Assembly (NCBI RefSeq): GCF_900091845.1
Contig: NZ_FMCI01000110.1
Location: forward strand, 20,838 to 84,837
Direction: 5' to 3'
DNA length: 64,000 bases
Source of the DNA: Streptomyces sp. SolWspMP-5a-2
GTDB lineage: Bacteria > Actinomycetota > Actinomycetes > Streptomycetales > Streptomycetaceae
In this document: piece by piece, positions 1 to 8,375 of the stretch
Layout of the letters: every line of letters begins with the position of its first letter
Position numbering within the stretch: the first letter of the stretch is position 1
Position numbers and translations under genes: made by a program
The notes under the pieces: model-generated
Databases searched by the model: none
What the model was told of the DNA's origin: nothing
Seen by the model: only the letters and a program-made list of their open reading frames with translations

Positions 1-111
1 GAGGTCGAGGTGCGGGGCGTGGCGTACGTGCTGATGCGCGAGCGCGACCTGCACGCCGTGGCCGCGGACCGGTTCGAGGGGTCCGAGGACTCGACCGGCC
101 TCTACCTCTGA
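1..111 (+). CDS. C-terminal part of a GroES-like co-chaperonin family protein (5' truncated)
   Basis: The window opens inside a reading frame that runs 36 codons to a TGA at 109-111. The visible residues begin EVEVRGVAYVLMRERDLHAV and end in TGLYL. This resembles the C-terminal end of the short GroES-family (chaperonin-10-like) proteins of streptomycetes, which end the same way. Only the last third of such a roughly 100-residue protein would be present. The stop is followed directly by a strong hairpin, so this is the last gene of its transcript. Identification is from recalled family sequence, and too little is visible to assign a chaperonin role firmly. Confidence 0.6.
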   Translation, partial: EVEVRGVAYVLMRERDLHAVAADRFEGSEDSTGLYL

Positions 112-118
112 GACGGCC

Positions 119-158
119 GCGAGAAGGGCCGGTGACCCTGGTCACCGGCCCTTCTCGC
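119..158 (+). terminator. Perfect 18-bp stem-loop terminator
   Basis: An inverted repeat with 18-bp perfect arms (119-136 and 141-158) and a 4-nt loop starts 7 nt after the stop of the first gene. There is no T-run, which is usual for streptomycete terminators. It separates the GroES-like gene from the riboswitch-controlled gene that follows. Confidence 0.75.
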
Positions 159-188
159 GCGCTCGGGCGGTTTGCTAGCGTGGGAGGA

Positions 189-237
189 CCCCGACGAGAC
201 GCGCCGTACCGGGCTGCACCACGGCAAAGACGACGCA
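189..237 (+). promoter_or_regulatory. Probable guanidine-III (ykkC-III) riboswitch in the leader of the SugE gene
   Basis: The leader carries the string ACGAG, then GCGCCGTACC, then a GG..CAA..GACG.CGC tail, which closely follows the guanidine-III riboswitch as I recall it from Thermobifida. P1 would be CCCG (190-193) pairing with CGGG (210-213). The pseudoknot would be GCGCCGT (201-207) with ACGACGC (230-236), with one C-A mismatch. The downstream gene encodes an SMR-family guanidinium exporter, the usual target of this class. The aptamer ends about 20 nt before the ribosome binding site, fitting control of translation initiation by guanidinium. Confidence 0.75.
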
Positions 238-271
238 CCCCCGTACCCGTCACGTCCCGGAGGTGCCTCTC

Positions 272-592
272 ATGGCCTGGGTCCTGCTCGTCGTCGCCGG
301 TCTGCTGGAGGTCGGCTGGTCGATCGGTATGAAGTACACCGACGGCTTCACCCGCCTGGTCCCCAGCCTCTTCACCGGCGCGGGCATCATCGCCAGCATG
401 CTGCTGCTGTCCTACGCCACCCGCACCCTGCCCATCGGCACCGCCTACGGCGTCTGGGTCGGCATCGGCGCCGCCGGGGCCGCGGTGCTCGGCATGGTCG
501 TCCTGGGCGAGCCCGCCACCGCCGCCCGGATCTTCTTCGTCTGCCTGCTGCTGGTCGCCGTCGTGGGTCTGAAGGCGACCTCCGGTCACTGA
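272..592 (+). CDS. sugE: SMR-family guanidinium/quaternary ammonium exporter (SugE/Gdx)
   Basis: A 106-residue four-helix membrane protein of the small multidrug resistance family, which works as a dual-topology dimer and exports guanidinium or quaternary ammonium in exchange for protons. The sequence opens MAWVLLVVAGLLEVGWSIGM, with the conserved membrane-embedded glutamate of helix 1 (LLEVGW), followed by three more hydrophobic segments and the GTAYGVWVGIGA loop of helix 3. The length is normal for the family. ATG 272 was chosen because GGAGG lies 8 nt upstream. An in-frame GTG at 263 overlaps that site. The upstream guanidine-III-type leader favours the Gdx (guanidinium-specific) subgroup over general drug efflux. 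The gene ends in a hairpin shared with the convergent penicillin-binding protein gene. Confidence 0.9.
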   Translation: MAWVLLVVAGLLEVGWSIGMKYTDGFTRLVPSLFTGAGIIASMLLLSYATRTLPIGTAYGVWVGIGAAGAAVLGMVVLGEPATAARIFFVCLLLVAVVGLKATSGH

Positions 593-594
593 CC

Positions 595-632
595 CGGTCC
601 GTGCCGGTGCCCCGCGGCACCGGCACGGACCG
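595..632. terminator. Bidirectional terminator hairpin between convergent genes
   Basis: 17-bp perfect arms (595-611 and 616-632) flank a 4-nt loop. The hairpin sits between the sugE stop (592) and the stop of the convergent penicillin-binding protein gene (636), so it can end both transcripts. Confidence 0.75.
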
Positions 633-635
633 CGC

Positions 636-3053
636 TCACTCCTCGTCCCTGAACGCCGAGCTGAGCGGGCCCGCCGCGGTGCCCGTGGTGCCGGTGCCGC
701 CCGGCCCCCCGGTGCCTCCGGTGGCCGGGCCCGTCGTCCCGCCGGTGTCGGCGCCGGACGTCGTCCCGCCCGTCGTCCCGGTGGCGCCGCCCGTGGTGCC
801 GCCGGTGTCGGTGCCGCCGGTCCCGCCGGTGGTGTCGGTGCCGCCGTCCGTGGGGGTGCCCCCGGTCGGGGTGCTGCCGGTGGTGCCGTCGGTGGTGGCG
901 CCGCCGTCGGTGCCCGTGCCGCCGTTGTCCTGGCCCTGGGTGGCGCCCTGGTCGCCCTGGCCGCCGTCGGTGCCGCCGTCGTCGCCGCTGCCGGGGGGCG
1001 AGGGCTCCTCGGACGACGGGGCGACCTGGTCGGCGCCCTCCTGGAGCTGCAGGTCGAAGTCCTTGACGGCCTTCCCCTTCAGCGCGGCCTTCGTGTACTG
1101 CGCCCAGATCTGGGCGGGCGGTCCGCCGCCGTTGACGCGGGCGAGACCCATCGCGCCGTAGAGCGGCTTGTGCTGCGCGGTCACCGGGTCCTGGCCCATG
1201 ACGGCGACGACGGTCGCGAGGTCGGGCGTGTACCCGGCGAACCAGGCGGCCTTGTCCTCCTCCGCGGTGCCGGTCTTGCCCGCCGCGGGGCGGCCCGCGG
1301 CCTGCGCGGCGCTCGCGGTGCCGTTCTCGACGACGCTCTGCAGGACCGACGTGGTGGTGTCGGCGGCCTCCCGGGTGACGGCCTGGTGGACGTCGCGCTC
1401 GGGCAGCTCGACCTTGTCCCTGCCGTCCCGGGTGATCGAGTCGATCATCGTGTACGTGCCGCGCTTGCCGTGGTTGGCGAGGGTCGCGTACGACTCCGCC
1501 ATGTCCAGGACGCTCGCGGTCGCGGTGCCGAGCGCGATGGCCGGGCCGGGGCTCAGGTCCGGGGTGTCGGACGGGATGCCCAGCTCGATGGCGGTCTTCT
1601 TGACCTTGGCCGGGCCGACGTCCGCGGCCATCTGCGCGTAGACCGAGTTGACGGACTTGTCGGTGGCGGTGCGCACGGTGATCCGGCCGTAGGAGACGTC
1701 GTCCTCGTTCTCCGGGGCGTAGGGGCCGCCGTTCCAGCCCTGCACCGGACGCTTGTTGGTGCCGTCGTAGTAGGTGTTGGGCGAGATGGTCTGGCCGCTC
1801 TGGGTCCGCGAGCCGTTCTGCACGGCCGAGGTGAACACGAACGGCTTGAAGGTCGAGCCGACCTGGAAGTCGCCGCGGGTCGCGCCGTTGGTGTACTGCT
1901 GGACGTAGTCGACGCCGCCGTACATCGCGACGACCCGGCCGGTCTTCGGGTCGACGGAGGCGCCGCCCGCGCGGACGTAGGTGTCGACCTTGCGGCCCTT
2001 CTTGTCGAGCTTCTTCATCACCTGGTCGTCGACGGCCGCGACGAAGGCGTCCTGCTTGGCGCGGTCCAGCGTGGTCGTGATGCGGTAACCGCCCGCCTCC
2101 AGGTCCTCCTTGTCGACGATCTTGTTCTCGGTGAGGTAGTCCTTGATCGCGTCCACGATGTAGCCGCGCTGCCCGGAGAGACCGGTGGAGATCGTCTGCT
2201 CCTTCGGCATCGGGAACTTCAGCCCGGTCCGCTTCGCCTCGCTCAGCCAGCCCTTCTTGACCATGCCGTCCAGGACGTAGTTCCAGCGGGCCAGCGCCGC
2301 CGGCTTGTTCTCCGGGTGGGCGACGACGTCGTACTCGCTCGGCGCGTTCACCAGCGCGGCCAGGTACGCGCCGTGCGCCGGGTCCAGGTCGGTGGCGTCC
2401 ATGCCGTAGTACGCCTGCGCGGCGGCCTGCACGCCGTACGCGTTGCGGCCGAAGTAGCTGGTGTTGAGGTAGCCCTCCAGGATCTGGTCCTTGGACTCCG
2501 TGCGGTCCAGCTTGATCGAGATGAAGAACTCCTTCACCTTGCGGGTGACGGTCTGCTCCTGGCCCAGGTAGTAGTTCTTCACGTACTGCTGGGTGATCGT
2601 CGAACCGGACTGCTTGCCCTTGCCGAGCGCCGTGTTCCAGCCCGCCCGCAGCATCGCCTTCACGTCGATCGCGGACTCGGTGTAGAAGTCCCGGTCCTCG
2701 GCGGCGAGCACGGCGTGCTGGCCGTCCTTGGAGACCTGCGCCAGACCCACGTTCTCGCGGTTGATCTCACCGTCCCTGGCGAGCTGCGAACCGTCCGCGT
2801 ACAGGTAGACGTTGCTCTGCTTCACGGCGAGCGCGTTGGCGGGCGGGATCTTCACCAGCGAGTAGCCGAGGAAGAACAGGCCCACCAGGACCAGCACCCC
2901 CAGCACGAGGGTGCCGAGCACCACCCGCCAGCTCGGGACGATCCGGCGCCACCCGGTGCGCTTGGGCCGCTTGGGCTTCGCCCCGTCCCCCTCCTCGGCA
3001 GCCTGCGGCTCTCTCGGTGCCCAGCCCTCGGCCGGCTGCTGCTCGTCACTCAT
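636..3053 (-). CDS. Bifunctional class A penicillin-binding protein (transglycosylase/transpeptidase)
   Basis: An 805-residue cell-wall synthase. A charged cytoplasmic N-terminus with KPKRPKRTGW precedes one membrane anchor (about residues 40-65). The GT51 glycosyltransferase domain follows, with EDRDFY near residue 118 holding the catalytic glutamate and GSTITQQ near 148. The transpeptidase domain has the SXXK box in GSTFKPF near 400, SVN near 468 and KTGT near 593. The domain ends around residue 665. The last 130 residues are a Gly/Thr/Asp-rich low-complexity tail. It polymerises glycan strands from lipid II and cross-links them outside the membrane. Similar tails are common in actinobacterial PBPs, but this one is long. 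The gene is monocistronic and convergent with sugE. Confidence 0.95.
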   Translation of the reverse strand: MSDEQQPAEGWAPREPQAAEEGDGAKPKRPKRTGWRRIVPSWRVVLGTLVLGVLVLVGLFFLGYSLVKIPPANALAVKQSNVYLYADGSQLARDGEINRENVGLAQVSKDGQHAVLAAEDRDFYTESAIDVKAMLRAGWNTALGKGKQSGSTITQQYVKNYYLGQEQTVTRKVKEFFISIKLDRTESKDQILEGYLNTSYFGRNAYGVQAAAQAYYGMDATDLDPAHGAYLAALVNAPSEYDVVAHPENKPAALARWNYVLDGMVKKGWLSEAKRTGLKFPMPKEQTISTGLSGQRGYIVDAIKDYLTENKIVDKEDLEAGGYRITTTLDRAKQDAFVAAVDDQVMKKLDKKGRKVDTYVRAGGASVDPKTGRVVAMYGGVDYVQQYTNGATRGDFQVGSTFKPFVFTSAVQNGSRTQSGQTISPNTYYDGTNKRPVQGWNGGPYAPENEDDVSYGRITVRTATDKSVNSVYAQMAADVGPAKVKKTAIELGIPSDTPDLSPGPAIALGTATASVLDMAESYATLANHGKRGTYTMIDSITRDGRDKVELPERDVHQAVTREAADTTTSVLQSVVENGTASAAQAAGRPAAGKTGTAEEDKAAWFAGYTPDLATVVAVMGQDPVTAQHKPLYGAMGLARVNGGGPPAQIWAQYTKAALKGKAVKDFDLQLQEGADQVAPSSEEPSPPGSGDDGGTDGGQGDQGATQGQDNGGTGTDGGATTDGTTGSTPTGGTPTDGGTDTTGGTGGTDTGGTTGGATGTTGGTTSGADTGGTTGPATGGTGGPGGTGTTGTAAGPLSSAFRDEE

Positions 3054-3254
3054 GCGTGCACGGACTCCTGTTTCGCGTCGTACGTTCCCGTACGCCCTCG
3101 TAACGCCACTGCGCCCCCTCCTGAAGACTCTCGCACCAGCCGTTCCGTTCCCTTCTCGCGGCGCGCTTCCGGTCCGGAAAACCCGTGGCGTACGTCACCA
3201 CCTGCGGACTAGGCTCCTGCGCTTCGGTGTCGGAACGGTCTGGGAGGGCTTCTG

Positions 3255-4055
3255 ATGGGCTCGGGACGGTTGTACACGGCCGTCGCGGCGGGCGGCTTCA
3301 GACGGTACGCGACCTACCGGGTCGCCACCGCCGCCGGGGTGTTCACCAACACGGTCTTCGGGCTCATCCTCGCGTACACCTACATCGCCCTGTGGGACCA
3401 GAAACCCCACCTCGGGGGGTACGACCGGACGCAGGCCGTCACCTATGTGTGGGTGGGACAGGCGCTCCTGTCGACCCTCGCGATCGGCGGCAGCCGGGTC
3501 GAGACGGAGCTGATGGAGCGGATCAGGACCGGGGACATCGCCGTCGACCTGTACCGCCCGGCCGACCTCCAGCTGTGGTGGCTGGCCACCGACCTGGGCC
3601 GGGCCCTGTTCGAACTGGTCGGACGGGGAGTGCTGCCCTTCCTGTGCGGCGCGCTGCTGTTCCCGATGGCGCTGCCCGGCGGCTGGACGACCTGGGCCGC
3701 GTTCCTGGTCGCGGTGGTCCTCGGGATGGTCGTCAGCTTCGCGATCCGCTACCTGATGGCGCTCTCCACGTTCTGGCTGCTGGACGGCACGGGAGTGGCA
3801 CAGATCACCCTGCTCGCGGGGATGTTCGCCTCCGGGATGATGCTCCCGCTGAACGTGTTCCCGGGGGCGCTCGGCGACGTCGTCCGGCTGCTGCCGTGGT
3901 CGGGGCTGCTCCAGCGGCCCGCGGACGTGCTCCTCGGCGAGGCCGACCTGTGGGCCACCTTCGCCTTCCAGGGCGCCTGGGCGGTGGCGCTGCTCGCGCT
4001 CGGGCGGCTGGTGCAGTCGGCGGCGACACGGAGGGTGGTCGTGCAGGGTGGCTGA
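3255..4055 (+). CDS. ABC-2 family exporter permease, first subunit
   Basis: A 266-residue integral membrane protein with about six hydrophobic segments. It starts at ATG 3255, preceded by GGGAGGG. It resembles the ABC-2 permease group formerly called DUF990, which occurs as pairs of permease genes beside one ATPase gene. The next permease gene begins at GTG 4048 inside this gene's last codons, so the two are translationally coupled and probably form a heterodimeric channel. Substrate cannot be read from the sequence. Members of this group are often annotated as antibiotic or daunorubicin-type exporters, but nothing here shows a drug substrate. Confidence 0.85.
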   Translation: MGSGRLYTAVAAGGFRRYATYRVATAAGVFTNTVFGLILAYTYIALWDQKPHLGGYDRTQAVTYVWVGQALLSTLAIGGSRVETELMERIRTGDIAVDLYRPADLQLWWLATDLGRALFELVGRGVLPFLCGALLFPMALPGGWTTWAAFLVAVVLGMVVSFAIRYLMALSTFWLLDGTGVAQITLLAGMFASGMMLPLNVFPGALGDVVRLLPWSGLLQRPADVLLGEADLWATFAFQGAWAVALLALGRLVQSAATRRVVVQGG

Positions 4056-4878
4056 GACGGCGGAGCGGTCCAGGACGGTGACCGCGGTGCGGACCTACGG
4101 ACTGATCAGCGCGATGTGGATCCGCTCGACCATGGCCTACCGGGCGTCCTTCGCGCTGACCACGGTCACCAACTTCGCGGTGACCGGCCTGGACTTCGTG
4201 ACGATCCTGCTGATGTTCTCCCGGGTCGGCTCGCTCGGCGGCTGGCCGCTGCCCGAGGTCGCCCTCCTGTACGGGATGTCGAGCGTGGCCTTCGGGATCG
4301 CGGACCTCGCCGTCGGCTCCATGGAGCGGCTCGGGCAGCGGGTGCGCGACGGCACCCTGGACACCCTGCTGGTGCGGCCCGCGCCGGTCCTCGCCCAGGT
4401 CGCCGCCGACCGGTTCGCGCTGCGCAGGCTCGGCCGGATCACCCAGGGCGCGCTGGTCCTCGGGTACGCGCTGACGGCCGTCGACATCGACTGGACCGTG
4501 GCGAAGGCGCTGCTGCTGCCGGTGGCGGTGGTGAGCGGCGCGGGGATCTTCTGTGCGGTGTTCGTGGCGGGCGCGGCCTTCCAGTTCGCGGCGCAGGACG
4601 CGTCGGAGGTGCAGAACGCGTTCACCTACGGCGGGACGACGCTGCTCCAGTACCCGCCGACCGTCTTCGGGCGGGAGCTGGTGCGCGGGGTGATGTTCGT
4701 GCTGCCGCTGGCCTTCGTCAACTGGGTCCCGGCGGCGTACCTGCTCGGGCGCCCGCTGCCGCTGGAGCTGCCGGGGTGGGTGGCGGCCGGGTCGCCGCTG
4801 GTGGCGGGGGTGTCCCTGGCGCTCTCCGGGCTGGCGTGGCGGGCGGGGATCAGGTCGTACCGGAGCACGGGGAGTTGA
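4048..4878 (+). CDS. ABC-2 family exporter permease, second subunit
   Basis: A 276-residue membrane protein of the same permease family as its upstream partner, with about six transmembrane stretches and the family's amphipathic N-terminal region (ISAMWIRSTMAYR). GTG 4048 overlaps the stop of the first permease by 8 nt. The ATPase gene begins 4 nt after its stop (GTG 4882) or slightly later, so the three genes form one operon. It should form the membrane pore with the first permease and be powered by the following ATPase. The exported compound is unknown. Confidence 0.85.
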   Translation: MAETAERSRTVTAVRTYGLISAMWIRSTMAYRASFALTTVTNFAVTGLDFVTILLMFSRVGSLGGWPLPEVALLYGMSSVAFGIADLAVGSMERLGQRVRDGTLDTLLVRPAPVLAQVAADRFALRRLGRITQGALVLGYALTAVDIDWTVAKALLLPVAVVSGAGIFCAVFVAGAAFQFAAQDASEVQNAFTYGGTTLLQYPPTVFGRELVRGVMFVLPLAFVNWVPAAYLLGRPLPLELPGWVAAGSPLVAGVSLALSGLAWRAGIRSYRSTGS

Positions 4879-4881
4879 CGC

Positions 4882-5970
4882 GTGGACGGCGGGCGGAGCG
4901 CGCTCGGCGGGGACGAGGGAGAGGACGGTCGGTGCATGGGCGAGGGTGACGGGGGCGGCCGCGCCTTCATCGAGCTGGACCGGGTCGAGAAGGTCTTCGA
5001 AGTGCGCCGCAGGACCGGGCTGTTCACCCGCCGGCGGCACGAGGTGCGGGCCGTCGACGCGATCTCCTTCACGGTGGCGCGCGGCGAGATGGTCGGCTAC
5101 ATCGGGCCGAACGGCGCCGGGAAGTCGACGACCATCAAGATGCTGACCGGCATCCTGACGCCCAGCGGCGGGCGGCTGCGGGTCGCGGGCATCGACCCGG
5201 CCCGTGAACGGATGCGTCTGGCGCACCGGATCGGCGTGGTGTTCGGACAGCGCACGACGCTCTGGTGGGACCTCCCGCTGATCGACTCCTACCGGCTGAT
5301 GCACCGCATGTACCGCATCCCGGACGGGCGTTACCGGGAGAACCTCGACCGCTGCGTCGAACTCCTGGAACTGGAGGACCTGTTGAACACTCCGGTGCGG
5401 CAACTGTCGCTCGGGCAGCGGATGCGCGGCGACATCGCGGCGGCGCTGCTGCACGACCCCGAGGTGCTGTACCTGGACGAGCCGACGATCGGCCTCGACG
5501 TCATCTCCAAGGCCCGGGTGCGGAGGTTCCTGCGCGAGCTGAACGCCGAGCGCGGCACGACGGTGCTGCTGACCACGCACGACCTCCAGGACATCGAGCA
5601 GCTCTGCTCCCGGGTGATGGTGATCGACCACGGCCGGATGATGTACGACGGCCCGCCCGCCGGGCTGCACGAGGTGGGGCGGAGCGAACGGACCCTGGTG
5701 GTCGACCTGGAGCGGGAGGCGCCGCCGATCGTGGCGCCGCCCGCCCGGGTGGTGCGGGTGGAGGGGCCGCGGCAGTGGCTGGCGTTCCCGGCGGACGCGT
5801 CGGCGGCGCCGCTGGTGGCGCGGATCGCCGCCACGTACCCGCTGGTGGACCTCTCGGTGCGGGAGCCGGACATCGAGTCGGTGATCGCCACGATGTACGC
5901 GGGCGGGGCGGGCGGGGCCGCTGATCCGGAGCAGGGCGGACTCGTAGCCGACGGCCGGGCGAACTCGTAG
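4882..5970 (+). CDS. ABC transporter ATP-binding protein of the ABC-2 exporter
   Basis: A 362-residue nucleotide-binding subunit. Walker A is GPNGAGKST, the signature is LSLGQRMRGD, Walker B is VLYLDEPTIGLD and the H-loop is TTHD. The signature has LSLGQ in place of LSGGQ, a common variant in this exporter group. A C-terminal extension after the H-loop is typical of NatA/CcmA-like exporters. Translation can begin at GTG 4882 (directly after the second permease) or at ATG 4936, which gives a more usual N-terminus for the family. Neither has a clearly better ribosome site. It completes the operon starting at 3255. Confidence 0.9.
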   Translation: MDGGRSALGGDEGEDGRCMGEGDGGGRAFIELDRVEKVFEVRRRTGLFTRRRHEVRAVDAISFTVARGEMVGYIGPNGAGKSTTIKMLTGILTPSGGRLRVAGIDPARERMRLAHRIGVVFGQRTTLWWDLPLIDSYRLMHRMYRIPDGRYRENLDRCVELLELEDLLNTPVRQLSLGQRMRGDIAAALLHDPEVLYLDEPTIGLDVISKARVRRFLRELNAERGTTVLLTTHDLQDIEQLCSRVMVIDHGRMMYDGPPAGLHEVGRSERTLVVDLEREAPPIVAPPARVVRVEGPRQWLAFPADASAAPLVARIAATYPLVDLSVREPDIESVIATMYAGGAGGAADPEQGGLVADGRANS

Positions 5971-5980
5971 GCTGCTGAGC

Positions 5981-6763
5981 ATGACCGACGACGCAGTACC
6001 GGAGCTCCGGGCTTCCGACGCCGACCGTGACCGGGTCGCCGAGATCCTGCGGGACGCCCTCGCGGAGGGCCGCCTCGACATGGAGGAGTTCGAGGAGCGT
6101 CTGGAGGCCGCCTACCGGGCCCGCACCTACGGCGAGCTGACGCCGCTCACCCGGGACCTGCCGGTGCCCGGGGTGCCGGTGCCGCCGGTGCCGCTCGCGT
6201 CGGCGGGGCAGCCGCACCCGTCCGTCGACCTGCGCAAGGAGCCGGTGGCGGACGGGAGTTGGGCGAGCCGGATCGGCCACGACGAGCACTCCTCGTCCTG
6301 GGCGGTCGCCGTGATGTCCGGCTTCCAGCGCCGGGGCCGCTGGACCATGCCCCGGCGCTTCACCTGCTTCGCCTTCTGGGGCGGCGGCGAGATAGACCTG
6401 CGCGAGGCGGACTTCGCGGCGGGCGAGGTGCAGATCAACTGCGTCGCGATCATGGGCGGGTTGCATGTGATCGTGCCGCCGGGCATCCCGGTCGTGGTGC
6501 GGGGCATCGGCGTCATGGGCGGCTTCGACAGCCGCGAGGAGGGCGTCCAGGGCGACCCGGGGGCCCCGCGCGTCGTCGTCAGCGGGTTCGCGTTCTGGGG
6601 CGGCGTGGGCATCGAGCGCAAGGTGACGAAGGCGGAGCGGCAGCGGCTGAAGGAGGAGCGCCGCCAGGAGAAGCTCGACCGCAGGGCGGCGGGGCGCGAA
6701 CTGCCCGCCTCCTCCCCGGCGGACGTCCACCCGCCGGGACCCGATTCGCCCCGGCGGGGGTGA
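5981..6763 (+). CDS. DUF1707 domain protein with LiaF-like C-terminal region
   Basis: A 260-residue soluble protein. Residues 7-60 (ELRASDADRDRVAEILRDAL with the RLDMEEFEERL..AY segment) match the DUF1707/SHOCT-like domain common in actinobacteria. Residues about 105-210 alternate short beta strands with the repeated phrases FAFWGG and VIMGGL-like turns, as in the LiaF/cell-wall-active-antibiotic-response C-terminal domain. The extreme C-terminus is basic and proline-rich. Such proteins are usually tied to envelope stress sensing, but no membrane segment is present, so a cytosolic role is inferred. It starts at ATG 5981, 10 nt after the ABC ATPase stop, and may be co-transcribed with it. Confidence 0.8.
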   Translation: MTDDAVPELRASDADRDRVAEILRDALAEGRLDMEEFEERLEAAYRARTYGELTPLTRDLPVPGVPVPPVPLASAGQPHPSVDLRKEPVADGSWASRIGHDEHSSSWAVAVMSGFQRRGRWTMPRRFTCFAFWGGGEIDLREADFAAGEVQINCVAIMGGLHVIVPPGIPVVVRGIGVMGGFDSREEGVQGDPGAPRVVVSGFAFWGGVGIERKVTKAERQRLKEERRQEKLDRRAAGRELPASSPADVHPPGPDSPRRG

Positions 6764-6794
6764 GGCCGCTTCCACCGGGGCGCACTCCAGGGCG

Positions 6795-8375
6795 TCACTC
6801 CGGGTCGGACTCCGATTCCGATCCCATTTCTGGAACCTCCACGCCCCGCTTCGTCACCGTCACGTACGTGTTCTCGACCACGCTGTTGATCTTCTGGAAC
6901 ATCGACCGTGCCCGGGTCTCCTCGCTTCCCAAGTCACCGTGGTCGTACTCGGGGAAGCCGATGTTGGAGACGTCGTCGGAGCGGAAGATCCCCGGGTGCA
7001 CGTCCGGGTTCCCCGCGGGGTAGAGCGCCGCTGCGCACGACGGGCAGGGGCGCTTGGTTCCGCCGAGGTGATCCGGGGTGACGCCGCCGTTGCGAGCGGC
7101 GATCCGGCGCTCCGCGTGCAGACCGGGCTCGCCGTCCGTCGCCACCGTGACCCCGGTGGCCAGCGCGCCCTGGAGGGCCGGGAGGTTCAGGGGCGAGCTG
7201 GCCTGCGGTTTCACCTTCGTGTGCTGCCGGATGCCGCGGCCGTGTATCGCCTCCTGATTCCTGGGCTCGGTGGGAAGGCCCTTCTGGCGGGTGTCCTCGA
7301 TCATGGTGCCCAGGACCTGAGCGCCGCTGGCCCTCGTGAACAGGCCCTGCATGTGCTCGTTCGACCTGGCGTCGTTGGCCGCGACGAGGAGGCCGCCGTG
7401 CGTGCCGATGGCGGCCTGCACCTCCACGGGGTTCAGCCTCTGGTTCTGGAGATAGGTCTTGACGGCTATCGACACCCGTCGAAGTTCCTTCACCTCCGGT
7501 GTTTCCGAGAAGGACCTGGGCCTCGAACGCTTCTTCGGCCGCTTCGACGCCGTGAAGTGGGTGATGGTGTTGTCGCGTCCTTGCGTGCCGCTCAAGTCCC
7601 ACTGGTTGGAACGGTCGAACTCTCCGTAGAGGAGGGTGATGAACCGCGCGCGGCTACCATCTCTGAAGTCCTGCTCAGTGACACCATCGTCGCCGAACTC
7701 GTCCGAGGAACTGCCCGGCGCACGCTGGACGTGGTGGGTCTGCGCCGCCTGGGGGTGTGCCGCCGACCGCGCCGGTGCGCGGCCATCGGTGTGCCGGTGC
7801 TCGCTCACCGGCTCGGACATCACCCGCCGCGCGGTGGCTTCGGCTTCGCGCTCGAAACGGTCGGACGGGTCGCTCACTCGCAGGCCGTGCCCGTTGTCCG
7901 TGCCAGCGACAGGGCCCCGGCGCTGCTGGACGACGTGGGTCAGCTCGTGGGCCAACGTGTGCTTGTCCGCGCCGCCTTCGCCGACGACGATGTGGCTTCC
8001 AGAGGCATAAGCACGGGCGCCGATCTCGCTCGCCGAGTGCCCGGCAGCGACATCCGAATGCACGCGTACATCGCTGAAGTCCACACCCCCGAAACGGGCC
8101 TCCATCTCCGTGCGCAGCCGCTCGCCCAGCGGCTGCCCTGCCGAGCGAAGGACATCGTGCACCGCAGGCCGCGGCGCTGCCTGCTCGTGCCCCCGGCCTG
8201 TGCCGCGCCGCTCTGCGATCATCCGTGCCACCGCCGCGTTTCCGACGGTGCGTTGCAAGGACGCGACCACCTGAGCCGACATGCTCCCGACGGCGGGCTG
8301 CGCCCTTGCGGCGGTCTGTCGCGTCGGGTCAGGCAGGCTCCGTTGACCGTTCTCCGGCCGCTTCTTGGCGCGCAT
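6795..8375 (-). CDS. DUF4157 protein with a deaminase-like C-terminal toxin domain
   Basis: A 526-residue protein in two parts. Residues about 70-165 form a DUF4157 domain, with the metallopeptidase-like HELTHVVQQ motif near 142 and the phrase GVDFSDVRVHSD. This domain is enriched in proteins linked to extracellular contractile injection systems. After a Gln/His/Arg-rich linker, the C-terminal part carries GLHAERR (near 421) and RPCPSC (443-447). That HxE plus PCxxC arrangement is the zinc and catalytic signature of the cytidine-deaminase fold used by many bacterial polymorphic toxins. An acidic tail (GSESESDPE) ends the protein. I infer a deaminase effector. No injection-system genes and no obvious immunity gene lie nearby. 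It starts at ATG 8375, and a 350-bp gap precedes it. Confidence 0.75.
   Translation of the reverse strand: MRAKKRPENGQRSLPDPTRQTAARAQPAVGSMSAQVVASLQRTVGNAAVARMIAERRGTGRGHEQAAPRPAVHDVLRSAGQPLGERLRTEMEARFGGVDFSDVRVHSDVAAGHSASEIGARAYASGSHIVVGEGGADKHTLAHELTHVVQQRRGPVAGTDNGHGLRVSDPSDRFEREAEATARRVMSEPVSEHRHTDGRAPARSAAHPQAAQTHHVQRAPGSSSDEFGDDGVTEQDFRDGSRARFITLLYGEFDRSNQWDLSGTQGRDNTITHFTASKRPKKRSRPRSFSETPEVKELRRVSIAVKTYLQNQRLNPVEVQAAIGTHGGLLVAANDARSNEHMQGLFTRASGAQVLGTMIEDTRQKGLPTEPRNQEAIHGRGIRQHTKVKPQASSPLNLPALQGALATGVTVATDGEPGLHAERRIAARNGGVTPDHLGGTKRPCPSCAAALYPAGNPDVHPGIFRSDDVSNIGFPEYDHGDLGSEETRARSMFQKINSVVENTYVTVTKRGVEVPEMGSESESDPE

Noticed and set aside
1170..3212. A 680-residue plus-strand gene opposite the penicillin-binding protein
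   Set aside because: It is an antisense shadow caused by high third-position GC, with composition typical of such frames and no family motif.
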